Shown: positions 36,301 to 47,536, numbered from the stretch's first letter. The stretch: 64,000 nt of DNA from Dicyema japonicum (GCA_011109175.1 RDEW01000046.1:340628-404627), one strand, 5' to 3'. Notes: generated by a model not told the origin, from the sequence alone. A program made the numbers and translations.

Positions 36301-36756
36301 TCACAACCCTGCTGTTTTATAATAAACAAACACTAAGTTTTGGATTGAAAGTCGCATTTCTTATTTCAGTTTCGACAGCATTTACGATATTCTAGAAAAT
36401 CAATACAAATCGAAAACTTGTAGGTTTGATGAATATCTGTGGATTTGATCAGAGATTTTATTCGACGCAAAAGTGGCCGTCAGCGTGGGAGAATGGGGCA
36501 CTAATGCTCCCTGTAAGTGGGTAAGTTTCTGGAGATAAATCTAAGAAGTATATATTATTTTGTCAATATGATTGATTAACTCAATTAAAACAATCTATAC
36601 AATCTCTAATTGAGTTGTGTAAGTTGTTTCATTAGCGATTACTTCGAGACTGTATTGAAGGTTCGCCTGCCACTGATCCATGTTTCTATTAAAATTTTAA
36701 TAAAATTACCCTTCCCAGCAAAATATGGAGTAAACAAATAGCAAAAATTTATACAT
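33385..36756 (-). CDS. CACNA2D: Voltage-gated calcium channel alpha2/delta subunit
   Basis: Extracellular auxiliary subunit that traffics Cav channels. Signal peptide MYKFLLFVYSIFCWEG from the ATG 36754-36756; intron 36686-36709; a 60-nt intron at 36541-36600. The N-terminal region has CDYIDSRSTTDNFSLSYEV. FRVFPGFKR and LYDARH precede the VWA domain, where joining across the 23-nt intron 35871-35893 creates the MIDAS motif DNSGS. VISDGDADNVEY, KYNWPNSP and LYWLACQNGDIIT follow. A Cache-like part has MLVVNSNGYVIWHKNL and VAVVIPSVN. Late blocks are AVQRVLFDYHVLAEFNNQIW and GFNVLFAVMDVNDCQC. Most of the roughly 16 introns are 21-29 nt. The boundary near 35650-35720 keeps no frame and is unresolved. 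The true 3' end may extend to about 33235. Homology to the family is clear throughout. Confidence 0.9.
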
Positions 36757-36990
36757 CTGAAAACTTATCTAAAAATAAATATTTTGTTGCTGCTTGTATT
36801 AGTGTATTTGCTGTATACTTGATAGTCCTAACAACAAATGAAAAATAATTTATTATAATTTTGGTTTTCCAATGAAATTAAAAATTTAGTTTTATTTAAA
36901 AATTAAAATTTTATTCAATCGAATTTGATATTTCATTATTTATTAATTATTATTGCATTTGCAATATAATAATAATTAATTTCTTATTTT
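36757..36990. other. AT-rich upstream flank of the alpha2/delta gene
   Basis: Very AT-rich; contains repeated TTATTAATTATTATTG-like stretches. No promoter element can be named with confidence. Confidence 0.3.
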
Positions 36991-36991
36991 A

Positions 36992-37187
36992 ACAACCCAA
37001 GACCACGGTAATTATCATGTGATCCCGATGCATTCCAACAGCGACCTCAACTTTGGCCGTGTTCTTCCCTCGTGCCCGCGCATAAATGTTCTGTACGGCT
37101 GACTGATTTTTCAGACCACATTCCCGTGATCTGGAGTCTAGTCTCATAAGGGCCTCCAGAGGCGTAGTTACCGTGGTCTCGGGTTGT
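36992..37187. mobile_element. LINE 3'-end foldback
   Basis: ACAACCCRAGACCACGGTAA occurs at 36992-37011 and inverted at 37168-37187. The 156 bp between them are the minus-strand 3' end of the CR1/Jockey-type family (similar to 27280-27440, including TCTCATAAGGGCCTCCAGAG). The family's 3' terminus is therefore present in both orientations around one short fragment. Confidence 0.65.
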
Positions 37188-37670
37188 CAAATAAAATAAA
37201 AAATTTCTTTAAATTTGAGTTGTTATGATCTAAAAAGCGTCAAATACACCAAGTTCGTATTTGATTATCATATAATCCAAAAATGGAGGAACTTGGACAA
37301 GAATTGTTGGATTTATGGTAGCCAATGTAATATGGCAGTTAATCGGATTCAATGAGTGTTGTTAGCACAAAAATGAGACTTATTTTCAACCAAAATTGTT
37401 AATTATTAACATAAATAGAATAATGTTAACTATCTTCCTATACGTTTATCATAAGATAGGTGTTCACTGTGGCAACCATAGTAATCACCCAAGTTATTTC
37501 TATTTTGGAAAAAGATTCAATTGGATCCTATCTGTATCCGAAATATCTCAAAGTTAAATCTTAAAAAAATTGATTATTCGACCAATAAAAACCTAAAAAT
37601 TTGAATAACACGAATAAAATCGATTTCAGAAATTAATCTAAGTAAACAAACTTCGTCTTGATGAGCTCCA
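37188..37670. other. Intergenic, nothing recognised
   Basis: No coding or repeat structure supported. Confidence 0.35.
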
Positions 37671-37674
37671 AGGT

Positions 37675-38080
37675 TTTAACAAGATTTCATAATTTTCCGT
37701 CTCGATGAGCTCCAGTGATCAGATCGTCTGCATATTCAAACGCAATTGTATTTTTGGCTTCCGGATTAGGCAGGCGGACAGGAACAGGTTGAAGAGGTCC
37801 GGAGACAACAAAGAGCTTTAGGGAACACCATTTGGAAAAAGTCTTGAGACCGACCTGGATCCATTCATACAGACCCGTCCTCTCCTTCCGCTAAGAAAGT
37901 TGGAAAGCCACAGTTTTATGTTGGAATTGAGTGGTAGACCAAATATTTTTTGCATAAGGATCTTTCTGCAGACTCAGTCGAATGTCTTCTGAAGGTCAAG
38001 AGAGCATATGACTGATTTGTGGCGTGGTTTAGTGTCAAATCCTTCTATGATGAACTGAGTTAACAAGGTAAGGTTTGTCG
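37675..38080 (-). mobile_element. CR1/Jockey-type LINE, RT core fragment
   Basis: Minus-strand frame gives CSLDLQKTFD, CRKILMQKIFGLPLNSNIK, LWLSNFLSGRRGRVCMNGS and LFPNGVP, the palm region of the RT before the YADD box, as in 45210-45752. The fragment is truncated on both sides. Confidence 0.75.
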
Positions 38081-38775
38081 ATAAATTTTAAATATTAATT
38101 ATATTTATTATCAAATAATTGTTAATTAAAATTTTAAATCGGGATGAGTTGTCATTGACATGAATGGTTTTTTTTAATTTTACTCTCAGATTTTGAGTTT
38201 TACGAGGAATCAAATTATCACGATACTATACTTAGGAAGGCACGTGATGTAAAACAAGTATTAAATGATCTTTTTATCAGATAAGGTTGTTGTTGACATG
38301 AAGTATGCCGTGAAAGAGACTAAATCTTTATCTGACAAACTGGTATTAACAGTTAATCATTAAGAATGCTACGACAGAAAAACAGACGGCATTGTTCAAG
38401 GATTCAATCAACAAGGTTGCCAAAATAGGAAAGTCTGCTAGGAATTGCAAATTCACTTTATGTCTGATTGTCTACGTGTTTTTTCTGTATTTTGTTTGTC
38501 GTTTATTGTTTTATTTATTTTTGAAATAAATTTATTTTTAAACCTTTTTGAGAAAATTATGTCTCACGAGAAACTAAAATAATTTCAAAAGAATAATGGA
38601 GAGAAATCAGTTCCAAGGTGGGTTAATATTACTATAGTGTATATAAAATTATATTCTTCCCCTCGTTCCACCTCCTGATTATCCGACCTGTTAGACTCCT
38701 CCCGCTCTTTTCGAGATTGCGGTTTTCGGAGCCTCTCTAGAAGTGTTTATCGGGGAATTTTTGTTTATTTAATCA
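38080..38775. other. Intergenic, nothing recognised
   Basis: No supported feature. Confidence 0.35.
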
Positions 38776-38779
38776 ATAT

Positions 38780-40146
38780 GTAATTAATTTAATATAGTGC
38801 GCTTGAATGGGCAGGCTGTTTCTCCTGACATTTACTATTGAGATTTCCTGTCGTTGTCATCCAGTCTAATGTAGATCTTTAGAGCCGATCCGACAGAATA
38901 GGTAGTCCGCTTGTGGGCCAAGGATTCCTGATGTCTCAACAGAGATAAGGAAAAACAAATAACCTTCCGAAATACTTCAGTGTTTCTTTGATTCTCGACT
39001 TTCTTGGAAACATGGCTAGGATCTAACGCCGAAAGAAATATCTTGCAAAATATTATCGATCGCCAGGAAAAAGAAGGGGACCAAGTAGGTCGCCCTGTGG
39101 TAGTCCTGTTTCGGAAGGAATTATTTCATTCCCAAAAATGAGAGGAAGGACTTGAATACAAATGGTGGACGAAAGAATAAATTTTCGGCTATATAAAGAA
39201 AACGTAGATATCTCTTCTAACAGAGTTAATGGCGTCTCGCAGATTCAATTTTAAAAGGACGTTCTCCCCAGTTTCATGTGATAACCTTACAAACTACTTA
39301 TCGTATAAATCCTTAACTTTGCATCTACCTTTGGCCCCCACGACCAGCTGCAAGGGAAAAAGTCGACTGAAATGCTCCCAATCACTGACAGATAAGTAAA
39401 TTTTTCAGGAGACCCGGTAGAAAACATTGTCGATTGCAATCTGACGAATTCTACCATCTTTCTTTCCTAGCAAAGTGGACTAAAATCGGAAATATTTAAA
39501 AAAGGCAACGCGTTCACAAGATCATAGATTCTCCTAGACACAAGTGTATCAGGTTGACCAACAGATCGAGATAAAAGGTTCATGAGAAGCCCGTTCTTAA
39601 GAAAATCAATTCTTCCATTACTAATCCTTTGGAATTATCGGAGGTTATCAAGAAGATTAGCAGAAGAATCGTCCTCTCTAAAAAGGTCGAGACAGATGTG
39701 CAAAGATCGTCTGGCATAGGAAGATGCTTTTCCCTCAGAAAAGAAACTGACTCAGTGGAATAATTCATTGGGCTAGAATATGTACACAGAGTCAGAACTA
39801 GTCAGATCCTCTTCCATCAATTTCTTCCTAACGCGTTAACTAAACCTGTCAGACCCTGAGGACAGTTGGCTGATGGATGAGATTAGCGCAATCCTCAAAG
39901 GTAGAAATAACTTTTCGGCTAATGCCTTTCGAGATTTCATAAAGTAGTCAAGCGTGCTTTTATCGGCTTGACAAAGGTCTTCGTTAAAGAAGAGTAGGCT
40001 TCGGAAATGGTAAGTAGACCAGATGGTTCATCGGTTGTTATAGAGTGAAAAATGGCTGCTGGTTATTCGAGCGAATCTCGCTCGTCATCCTGAAAGTGAA
40101 CAGCCACGCAGTCAAGGCGGCCGCTATATGACCATTTGCTTACTTT
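38780..40146 (-). mobile_element. WYLDD-family LINE, 5' leader to RT palm
   Basis: Begins with the leader repeat at 40061-40146, then degraded coding. From about 39470 downward it reads GRIRQIAIDNVFYRV, QLVVGAKGRCKV, ENVLLKLNLRDAINSVRRD and GLPQGDLLGPLLFFLAIDN, an RT of the GDPLGPLLF type. The YLDD box and most of the C-terminus are missing. Stops throughout. Confidence 0.65.
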
Positions 40147-40677
40147 TTAAATAATAAATTGTTCATGTAGAGTAATCTAAAACAACCAATATAAGTTTCA
40201 CCTTTGTTTTTTCCTTTCGTCTCAAAAAATAAAGCGATTTCTGGTCTCAGGAATTAAAATCGTTTGAGCACTTTGTGACACGACTACCAACGGACTGCTG
40301 TGTAGAATGGAACATCCGTGAAATAATTATTTATGTCTTATGGAATCTGACTGAATTGCTACCTTCCTATATAAAAGCGAGCGTAAAGTTTAATGTATGA
40401 ACTTCTGATCAAATCCTTAATATATCCAATATTTCTTTAATTTTTTAGCTAGTCCGTGAATAGAGCTCTAAGGTATTTAACTTTCATAGAATACCCGTAA
40501 AGTATCTCTATCAGCAAAAATATGTCAATGTAGGGATTTTTGACAAAATAATAAAAAGTAATTTTATTTTTCTTTGACAATAAAATTAATGAAATCACAT
40601 TATGACCACAAATTGTTTTTCATTCCCAAAGACAATAAAATAAAGGCTATATAAACGAAAAATATGCAATTAGAAAA
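40147..40677. other. Upstream flank of the lectin-like gene
   Basis: AT-rich. No specific regulatory element can be named. Confidence 0.35.
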
Positions 40678-43024
40678 ATGATGGTTTTTAAAATCTGTAT
40701 AGGTTAGATCTTAATATAATTTTAGGATTACTTTTTTGTTTCTTAACGTCTGGTATCTGAAAATTATAATTTTAAGGTGTCGACTACGATGAAGTTTTCA
40801 ACTACAACGGTCATTCGTATTACTTCTCTTCCTCCAAATATAGTGGCTATTATCATAAATACAACTGCGGCAAAGATGGACACTATCCAGTAGAAATAGT
40901 GAATTCCACGGAAAATAGTGTCATCGCAAGTCAAATAGAAACTTATCCTTAGGTGTTTTAAGAAAAGACAGCGAAGTTGGAGTATACAAAAATTATGGCA
41001 ATAAGAAATATTATCTTACTCGCAATGATAAACTAGCTGTACGGAAAAACCTAATTTTAGAATTATACCAACATCGACCCAAAATCATATGTTAGCTATT
41101 CATCAATGACCTGTGTGATGCAATCATCCAACGGAATTTGGATTTTGTCCTACCGTTGGATTCATTTTTATATCATATGTGAGAACGGTAGTAATTATAA
41201 AATCAAAATTAGACAAAATATCATCCACTGGAATTAACATAACGCAAGATAAAATAATCAATAGTTGACATTGAAAATAAATCCTAGTCAAATACGACGA
41301 TTTGCTCAGTTACAGAGGACATTCTTATTACATTTACGGCATAAACCGAGACTATGAAGTAGTTCTCCGAATCTGCAAAAATGATCATAATGGGTATATC
41401 TTTATTCCCAACGATGGACCTGAAAACTGTGCAATTAATAGTATACCTTTGATAACACGTTATAGCCAAAAATCACGGGTTTATTTACGTTGGGATTACT
41501 CAAATAAAAAATAAATTTATAACTGAGAAAGGCTATGAAGCGGTTAGAGCTGAAAATTAAAATTAGAAATATCTCCCATGGGCACCCCGAACCCAACCAA
41601 GGAAACATGTGTTGAAAGAAGTCATGAGACTGGAGAATTTACAAGTAAATCCTGTTACGATAATAATCACATAATTTGTGAAACTGGTTGTGCTTATCTT
41701 AACATGGTAGATGTCGTAATTTCGGGTGCAACTCCGGTGGACTGTAATTACTCCAGGAAACACTGTATGCTTCTAATTGTCATTTACAGTTTATTTTGCA
41801 CAAATTTTGCAATATAATGGATATTCTATCAGAATATTCGATTTCAAAACTTCCTATGAGGATGCTAAGCTGTTGTGCTCTCGACGAGAAGATATCCTTT
41901 ATACTCCACTCGATCAAACAGAAAATTGTGCTGTGATGGGTTTTTACTTTAATTATGCCAAGAAAACACTGAATTTACCATGGGACTGAATTATGGCGAG
42001 ATATACGTCAAAAATGTCTTAGTCCGTGGCGACGGATTTAAAGATGTATGTAAATGCAAATATATTAGAACTACACAAATTGGGATTCTGGGTACCCTGA
42101 AAAGAACGATCAAAAGACATGCGTATATGCATACTATCACTCCGGTAAATGGAGAAACGATGTCTGTCAAAATATATCATTTTCTTGCAGAGAAAGGCAA
42201 AAAAATCTACCATCGTCTATCACGTGCAATAAAAACTTTTATGGTTGGAATTTAGAGCAAATAATATTTAGAAATACCAAAAGATGCTTATCCAGTTGTA
42301 GTTTATTCGAAAACCTATTCTATGTTTGGCCGTCTATTAAGTTACCACGACTCCGTGAGACTGTGCTCATATTACGGACAATCACTCATACAAACAACGG
42401 ATTTGAACATAATTAAAAAACTAACCAATAGTACTCTTATTTATGCTCAACTACAGACCTAATTGAAACAAATATGCACGTGGGTTACAGAATATTATGG
42501 GATAACACAACACTCACCTGGCTTGATGAGCAACCATCTGTTTACATATATTTTCTTAGTTTTAGGGAACTATAAAATGGGCTCCTGGTGAACCCAAAAG
42601 TAACGACTTTTTAATATCTTGTGTGAGCATTGCCCCAAACAATACATTCATCACAAATTCTTGTTACTCTAAATATGTCGCAGTTTGCGTTGGAAATGGT
42701 TTTTTAAATTGGTCACAAAAGAATCTCCTACAGGACTACGACTACTTCGAGACATCATCAACAAGCACAACAACAACTTCCACGACCACCACAACTACTA
42801 CAAGTACCACAACTCCAACAACAACAGAAAAAACTAGTTTACGATATTTTTTAGTTTAAGGTTCCTCAACATTAAAAGCATCGGCATGTTTATTGTAATT
42901 AAATTATTTCATAGCTAAAAAATCGAACAGCGTTGCAGTCGGAGTCGGAGTGTTCTTTGGTATTCTTGGGATCATAGCTGTCGGATTCGGAATTTTCATT
43001 TACAAAAAGTATGAGATTTTTTAA
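40678..43024 (+). CDS. Membrane protein with tandem C-type-lectin-like domains
   Basis: Signal peptide MMVFKICIGLLFCFLTSG, then repeated CTLD-like units. Conserved parts: NYTNIDPKSY...YIICE; PENCAIN...DNNHIICE; TNWDSGYPEKNDQKTC...WRNDVCQNISFSCRE; LLSYHDSVRLC...TWLDEQPS/GTIKWAPGEPKSND...VAVCV. These follow the WxGxP(N/K)ND, W.D.C and final C.E pattern of CTLDs. A Thr-rich stalk (about 42745-42835), then VAVGVGVFFGILGIIAVGFG (TM) and a short Lys-containing tail. Micro-introns placed: 40703-40725, 40753-40776, 40930-40952, 41039-41060, 41188-41212, 41264-41287, 41687-41710, 41765-41789, 42046-42068, 42540-42565, 42837-42860, 42888-42914. The intron before the xYTNW/TIKW block recurs in three units. 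Frame does not close near 41500-41560, 41985 and 42460, so either unusual introns or inactivating breaks exist. Likely surface lectin; ligand unknown. Confidence 0.75.
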
Positions 43025-43185
43025 GTTTCCTTAGAAAAGGTATCTCACTGTCTCTTCCTAATAACTTGAGCTCATTCGGAAGTTTTAAATGTAACTCGAA
43101 TATTTTAAGATTTTTAGTTCGTAGACCAAGAATAAATTAACAAAATTATTAATTTCACTAACATAACTTTTTCTTTATTATTTAA

Positions 43186-43440
43186 TCATACTTTGTCATT
43201 TTTGTTGATTATGTTGATGCTCAGTTGTAGGAATATAATTTGGTGCGTCCTGGGGTCTCCCGACGTTAGGAGGACCTCATTGAAGCGAAAACTTTGTGTC
43301 CCTTCGACAGCCACCATCGGGATGTCATTTTGAGAACCGATGGAGAAAGCAGGTTTTTTGTGCTGTGTAAGACACCAATAATATCCAACGGAAACCGCAA
43401 AGTGAACCACAATGTCATTCTATCACGTTTTTTCTATTCG
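43186..43440 (-). pseudogene. Fragment resembling mitochondrial ribosomal protein bL21m
   Basis: Joining DIVVHFA to HKKPAFSIGSQNDIPMVAVE and FNEVLLTSGDPRT across a candidate 33-nt GT-AG intron gives a segment resembling the centre of bL21 (V.F.G.Q....GD.I.V......I...EVLL.G). The expected N-terminal and C-terminal parts are absent and the upstream side runs into LINE-end-like sequence at about 43450. Identification is tentative. Confidence 0.3.
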
Positions 43441-43493
43441 GTTTCTATTGTTTATTATTAATAACCACGGATACACCGAGAAAAAAAGTTAAT

Positions 43494-43524
43494 AGTTTGT
43501 GCTGGGCTTACCAAAGATTGTAAG
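43494..43524 (+). repeat. Short repeat shared with 13615-13650
   Basis: TTTGTGCTGGGCTTACCAAA is present at both places in the same orientation. Origin unknown. Confidence 0.4.
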
Positions 43525-43874
43525 TCTGGGGTCAATAATAATAGGCGCAAAAGCAAAGTCCTTTTAATATACACAAGAACCTTTAAGGGAAAAAGCTTGT
43601 ATTCCTGTAGTTAAAAGAAACCCAATGGGGGGTGAAATAACTGATTTTTTGTGCCACTCTGACACAAAACGTTTAATAGATATAAATTTGACTATTAATT
43701 CGTTTAAGAAACTTTTTAATAAAACAAATCTTCTACTTTCAAAACTATTTTTCAGAGAATCTAATTGATTACTTTTTAACCTGAAAAATTAACTTTATTT
43801 ACCTAAAACTAAAAATTAACCCAAAAATTTAACTTTATTACTAACAATAAAAACACTAAAACTTTTTGTTACAC

Positions 43875-44640
43875 ATACAAATTACATAATTTTCTAGATT
43901 TTCTGGTGGAAAATGTCTGTTGGATCTTAGAATATTCTTTATCTCAGAGAAACATCGTTCAACCGAGCACGAAGTTGTCTAACAATTCAGGAGTAATGAG
44001 AGATATGTGAATTAGTCATTTTAATTATGTTTGAAATATCATTTTTTGAAGCCTTTTATTTATGTATTTTTTAATAAATTTGTTGTCATTTCCAAATTCC
44101 AACGATTCTAAACCATCATATGTTTGTTCAATTGTAAAGCTTGTACTTTGGTAATAATATCTGCAATAGCAACATTATTCGGAAACCTGGAATGTTCGAA
44201 TAGCTTCAGATAAGGTCACATAGACTGCTAACTAACGGTGAGGGAACTCGTACAGAGCCTCAGTAAAACAATTCTTTGAATAGTTTGTTTAGTAAAATAT
44301 CAGATTATATAAATGCTCTGGTTACTTTTAGAGCCCAATCATCATTTTTGGGATATTGGTCAATGTGTGTTTGGTGAGATTCGGTCAGATTATCTACAAA
44401 AAATAATTGTTATATCGCAAAACTCAATGAATTTTCATCAAAATAAATTTTGATGGGAATTTACAAAATGCCTTTTTTTGCCTTTCCTCGCATTTTATAT
44501 TACACAAACAGTGTCGACAATATAGCGAACCATCCTCAAGAATCATAAATTCTTTAGGATAATACTTTACAATGGCCTTAGCTTTAATTTGGTACGATTT
44601 TGCTATCTTAGGTATGTCAACCAAAAATTTTAGTGGCAAA
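43875..44640 (-). pseudogene. hAT transposase remnant
   Basis: The 5' part (44424-44639) encodes YPKEFMILEDGSLYCRHCLC, a BED-type zinc-finger-like start. The 3' part (about 43875-43975) encodes SCSVERCFSEIKNILRSNRH followed by PPENLENYVI, the hAT C-terminal dimerisation domain (VER.FS......R....ENLE). The catalytic centre is degraded, with many stops. It belongs to the superfamily that would mobilise the MITE at 32120, but identity of their ends could not be tested. Confidence 0.75.
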
Positions 44641-44649
44641 ATATATTAT

Positions 44650-45752
44650 TATTAACCCAAGAACACCAATAGTTTATTTAATTACTAAATTAATTAAGTG
44701 ATCTCGAAGGCCTCAATCAGAATTCTCATTTTCTCCTCGTGCGCCTTCTGGGATCCAACACAACTTCTCTGTGGGCGAGGTGGTTTCGGGAATAGGAATT
44801 AGAGAGGGGTGATGTACACCCTTTTCATAAGACATGTGGTGACTGTGTATTGTTGTGAGTTGTACTGCTTGCACAGGGTAGCAAATCCTTTTCCATTTTG
44901 TCAGATAAGGTCTTCAAGTGATGAGGGTAATAGTTTTTCTAGTTTCCCGAGATTACTAATAGTAGTGGCTGTTAAGGCCTGAATGTCTCGGATTCTTTGT
45001 TTGTTCGTCCAGACAGATTGATTCCCCGTGACGTACAGGCATAGCTGACAGGCTCAATGAATTGTTTGTGCAACAATTTCAAAGCTGGGAAAGAGGTTTT
45101 AATGCCACCGAAAATAGTTTTGATTATCCCTAGCTTTCTTGAGCAGCTTCCAGAGACAGTGTCGACGTGAGATGAAAAGGACATGTGTGTGTCGAGGTGA
45201 TCCCAAGATTTACAGTTTCTTCGTGAAAGGTATTTTTGTCTGGTTGATAAATATATCCACTGTCATTTGCCCAAGTCGTTTGTCTGAGGTAAATAAGGAA
45301 GAAGATTTTTCAGTAGATATATAAAGCCGGTTATAATTTAGCCAAATTTGAATCTTGTGAAGGTATTCTTGTAGTCTTTCTGATGCCTTTGGAATATCTT
45401 GGTCACGGGATGTGATTAATAAGTCATCAGCATATGATAGGATGAAATCGTCTTTATTATCGGGTTGCGGTAAATCGGACATGTATAAGTTAAATAAGGC
45501 GTGTGATAAAGGGGAACCTTGTGGGACACCATTGGGTAGTAATCTTGTAATTGATTTGGTCCCATCCATGTATACCCGGACCCTTCTTCCATTTATGAAG
45601 TTAGCAAGCCAAAGTTTTATATTGGGGTTGACGGGGAGAACAAACAATTTCCGGGTTAGGATTTTCCTTGAGACAGAGTCGAAGGCCTTTTGTAAATCGA
45701 TCGAACAGACGACTGTTTTGAGGTGACAAGGATTTGTGTTAAAGCTTTCCAT
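44650..45752 (-). mobile_element. CR1/Jockey-type LINE, RT to 3' end
   Basis: An uninterrupted 180-residue frame (45210-45752) has VVCSIDLQKAFDSVSRKIL, LWLANFINGRRVRVYMDG, GVPQGSPLSHALFNLYMSD, LSYADDLLITSRDQD and SLFTSDKRLGQMTVDI: a complete RT palm with YADD. A second frame (44972-45184) gives LLHKQFIEPVSYACTSRG. The 3' motif (GATCACTTAATTAATTTAG and TTGGTGTTCTTGGGTTAATA) lies at 44650-44705. 5'-truncated upstream of the RT. Confidence 0.85.
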
Positions 45753-45771
45753 GATAATAGTTAATTTAAAA

Positions 45772-46110
45772 ATTAATAAATTAAATCAAAAATTATAAGG
45801 TTAAAATAATTTTAACTTATAATTTTAAATTTTAACTTTTTAACTAATAATTTTGTTTAATATACATTTATTTATAATAAAATATAGTCAAAAATCATTT
45901 TAATGATTATTTATTAACTATTATTAAATTTTAACTTTTTTAACTTGGTTCGCCCTATTGATTACACTGCTATATAACTTGGAACACTCTCAAAAAGTTC
46001 CTTAATTAGGGTCATACAGGATTCTAACCACATCATTGTACATAGCACTGTCTTTGAGTATATGAGACTATAAAATCTTGGAAATAAAGCTAAGAAGGTT
46101 GCAAAGGGAG
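45772..46110. other. Very AT-rich spacer
   Basis: Low-complexity A/T sequence, then a short unique stretch leading into the lectin fragment. Nothing else recognised. Confidence 0.4.
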
Positions 46111-46111
46111 G

Positions 46112-46196
46112 ATGGGATTGCCCAATGACTGTGTCTTCCACTTAATAAATAACCGTTGTTATCTATTAAGTTACCACGACTCCGTGAGACTGTGCT
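46112..46196 (+). pseudogene. C-type-lectin gene fragment truncated by a LINE
   Basis: Reads NDCVFHLINNRCYLLSYHD-SVRLC, the start of a CTLD. Bases 46162-46196 are identical over 35 nt to 42333-42367 in the lectin gene, with no similarity on either side. At 46197 the reading continues directly into LINE RT sequence (WIANFLNGRRGRV). Confidence 0.55.
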
Positions 46197-47095
46197 GGAT
46201 CGCAAATTTCCTAAATGGAAGAAGAGGAAGAGTAACTGCTGGAAAAACTAGATCAGTGACCAAGTTCCTTTCCAAATGGGGTCCCTCAAGGATCTCCACT
46301 TTCACCACACCTATTCAACTTATTCTTAATTGATATGCCCTCCCTTACCAGAGACGATACTCTGGTTCTGACATATGCGAATGATATAATCGTCGCAGTT
46401 AAAAACCAGTGCGTTAATACTGCTGTTTACCGACTACAAGCTCCATTGAAAGATTTGAACTGTTGGCTCGTTAAGAACATTCTACATACAAGTCCCGAAA
46501 AGTCTTATACAACAATTTTCACAACAAACAGAAGATTGACAAATTCCGCTCCGTGTGTAACCATAAATGGAAATTCAATCCCCACGACCAACTCGGTCAA
46601 GATACTGGGCGTGACTTACGACCCATTCTTGACCTTCAGCTAACACATCGACAACGTCATTTGTTCGACACAACGAAAGCTAAAGTTTGTTAAAACACTC
46701 CTTGGACAATATAAGGGTGTTTCAACTCAAATTTGGACTCGCTCTACGTGCAGTATATTCAACCGTCTCTAACTTACGGGTGTGCTGCATGGGGAACCAA
46801 CCTATCAAACAGGAATATAGAAAAAATCAATACCTTCCAAAGAATGGCCAGTAAGGTTTTGCAAAGGTGCTCTTAGACACCTCTAAACCCTACACCTTTT
46901 GAGGAATTAGTGAGGAAAACCGGAGCCTTACTACCCTCCAATAAAGTTAGAAACCCCCGCCCAATCCGGAAATGCGTTGGAACCCAGGGAGAACACCGAG
47001 TAAGAATGAGATGGCTACTCGAGGCGGCCGAAATCATTTGACGGCTATGCAGTTATTTAATTTGTCGGTGATTTTCGGTTTTTAATAATAATAAT
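46197..47095 (+). mobile_element. CR1/Jockey-type LINE, RT to 3' end
   Basis: Encodes WIANFLNGRRGRV at the 5' edge, then LVLTYANDIIVAVKNQC (YADD decayed to YAND), TTIFTTNRRLTNSAP and ILGVTYDPFLTFS, followed by further degraded thumb sequence. The 3' end reads GTCGGTGATTTTCGGTTTTT and an AATAATAAT tail at 47064-47095. This 3' end differs from the ACCGTGGTC type and matches the fragment at 51815, so it represents a second subfamily. Confidence 0.8.
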
Positions 47096-47536
47096 CGGTT
47101 ATAAGAATAGCTCTAGATCTCAATCTCAGTGATTGTCATCTGATTATAGATAATAAAATAATTTTTGAATTGTGACAATGAATATAAATTGAATTAAAAC
47201 ACAGAAAATATTCCCTTTGAAATTGTTTGATTTTCATGCAACTGCTTGAGTAAACAACTTTATCTATGTTTCATTTTATTCGATTTGGCTTCTCTCCAAT
47301 GAATCATTATTGACCTCACCAGTAAAATTCTCATATATTGGCAATTAGATCGACAGTAAATATATTTCATCTCGGTTGACTTTAGTTAGTTAATTGCCGA
47401 AATGTTGAGTAGGTGGCCAAGTTTTGGTACACTGTGAAATAACTCTCCTGTCACCATCTTCTCAAGATGGAAAATCTCTATTCTTATGTACTCGGGAGAA
47501 ATCGAAACCCGAAGTTTTTATATAAGAAATAGGGGG

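Noticed and set aside
40061-40146. Hammerhead or HDV-like ribozyme in the leader repeat
   Set aside because: The hammerhead core CUGANGA...GAAA is not present in register, and the pairing order needed for an HDV-like double pseudoknot could not be completed.
42745-42835. Simple ACA/ACC microsatellite
   Set aside because: The repeat stays in the lectin reading frame as a Thr-rich stalk and is followed, after two micro-introns, by a TM segment, so it is better read as coding.
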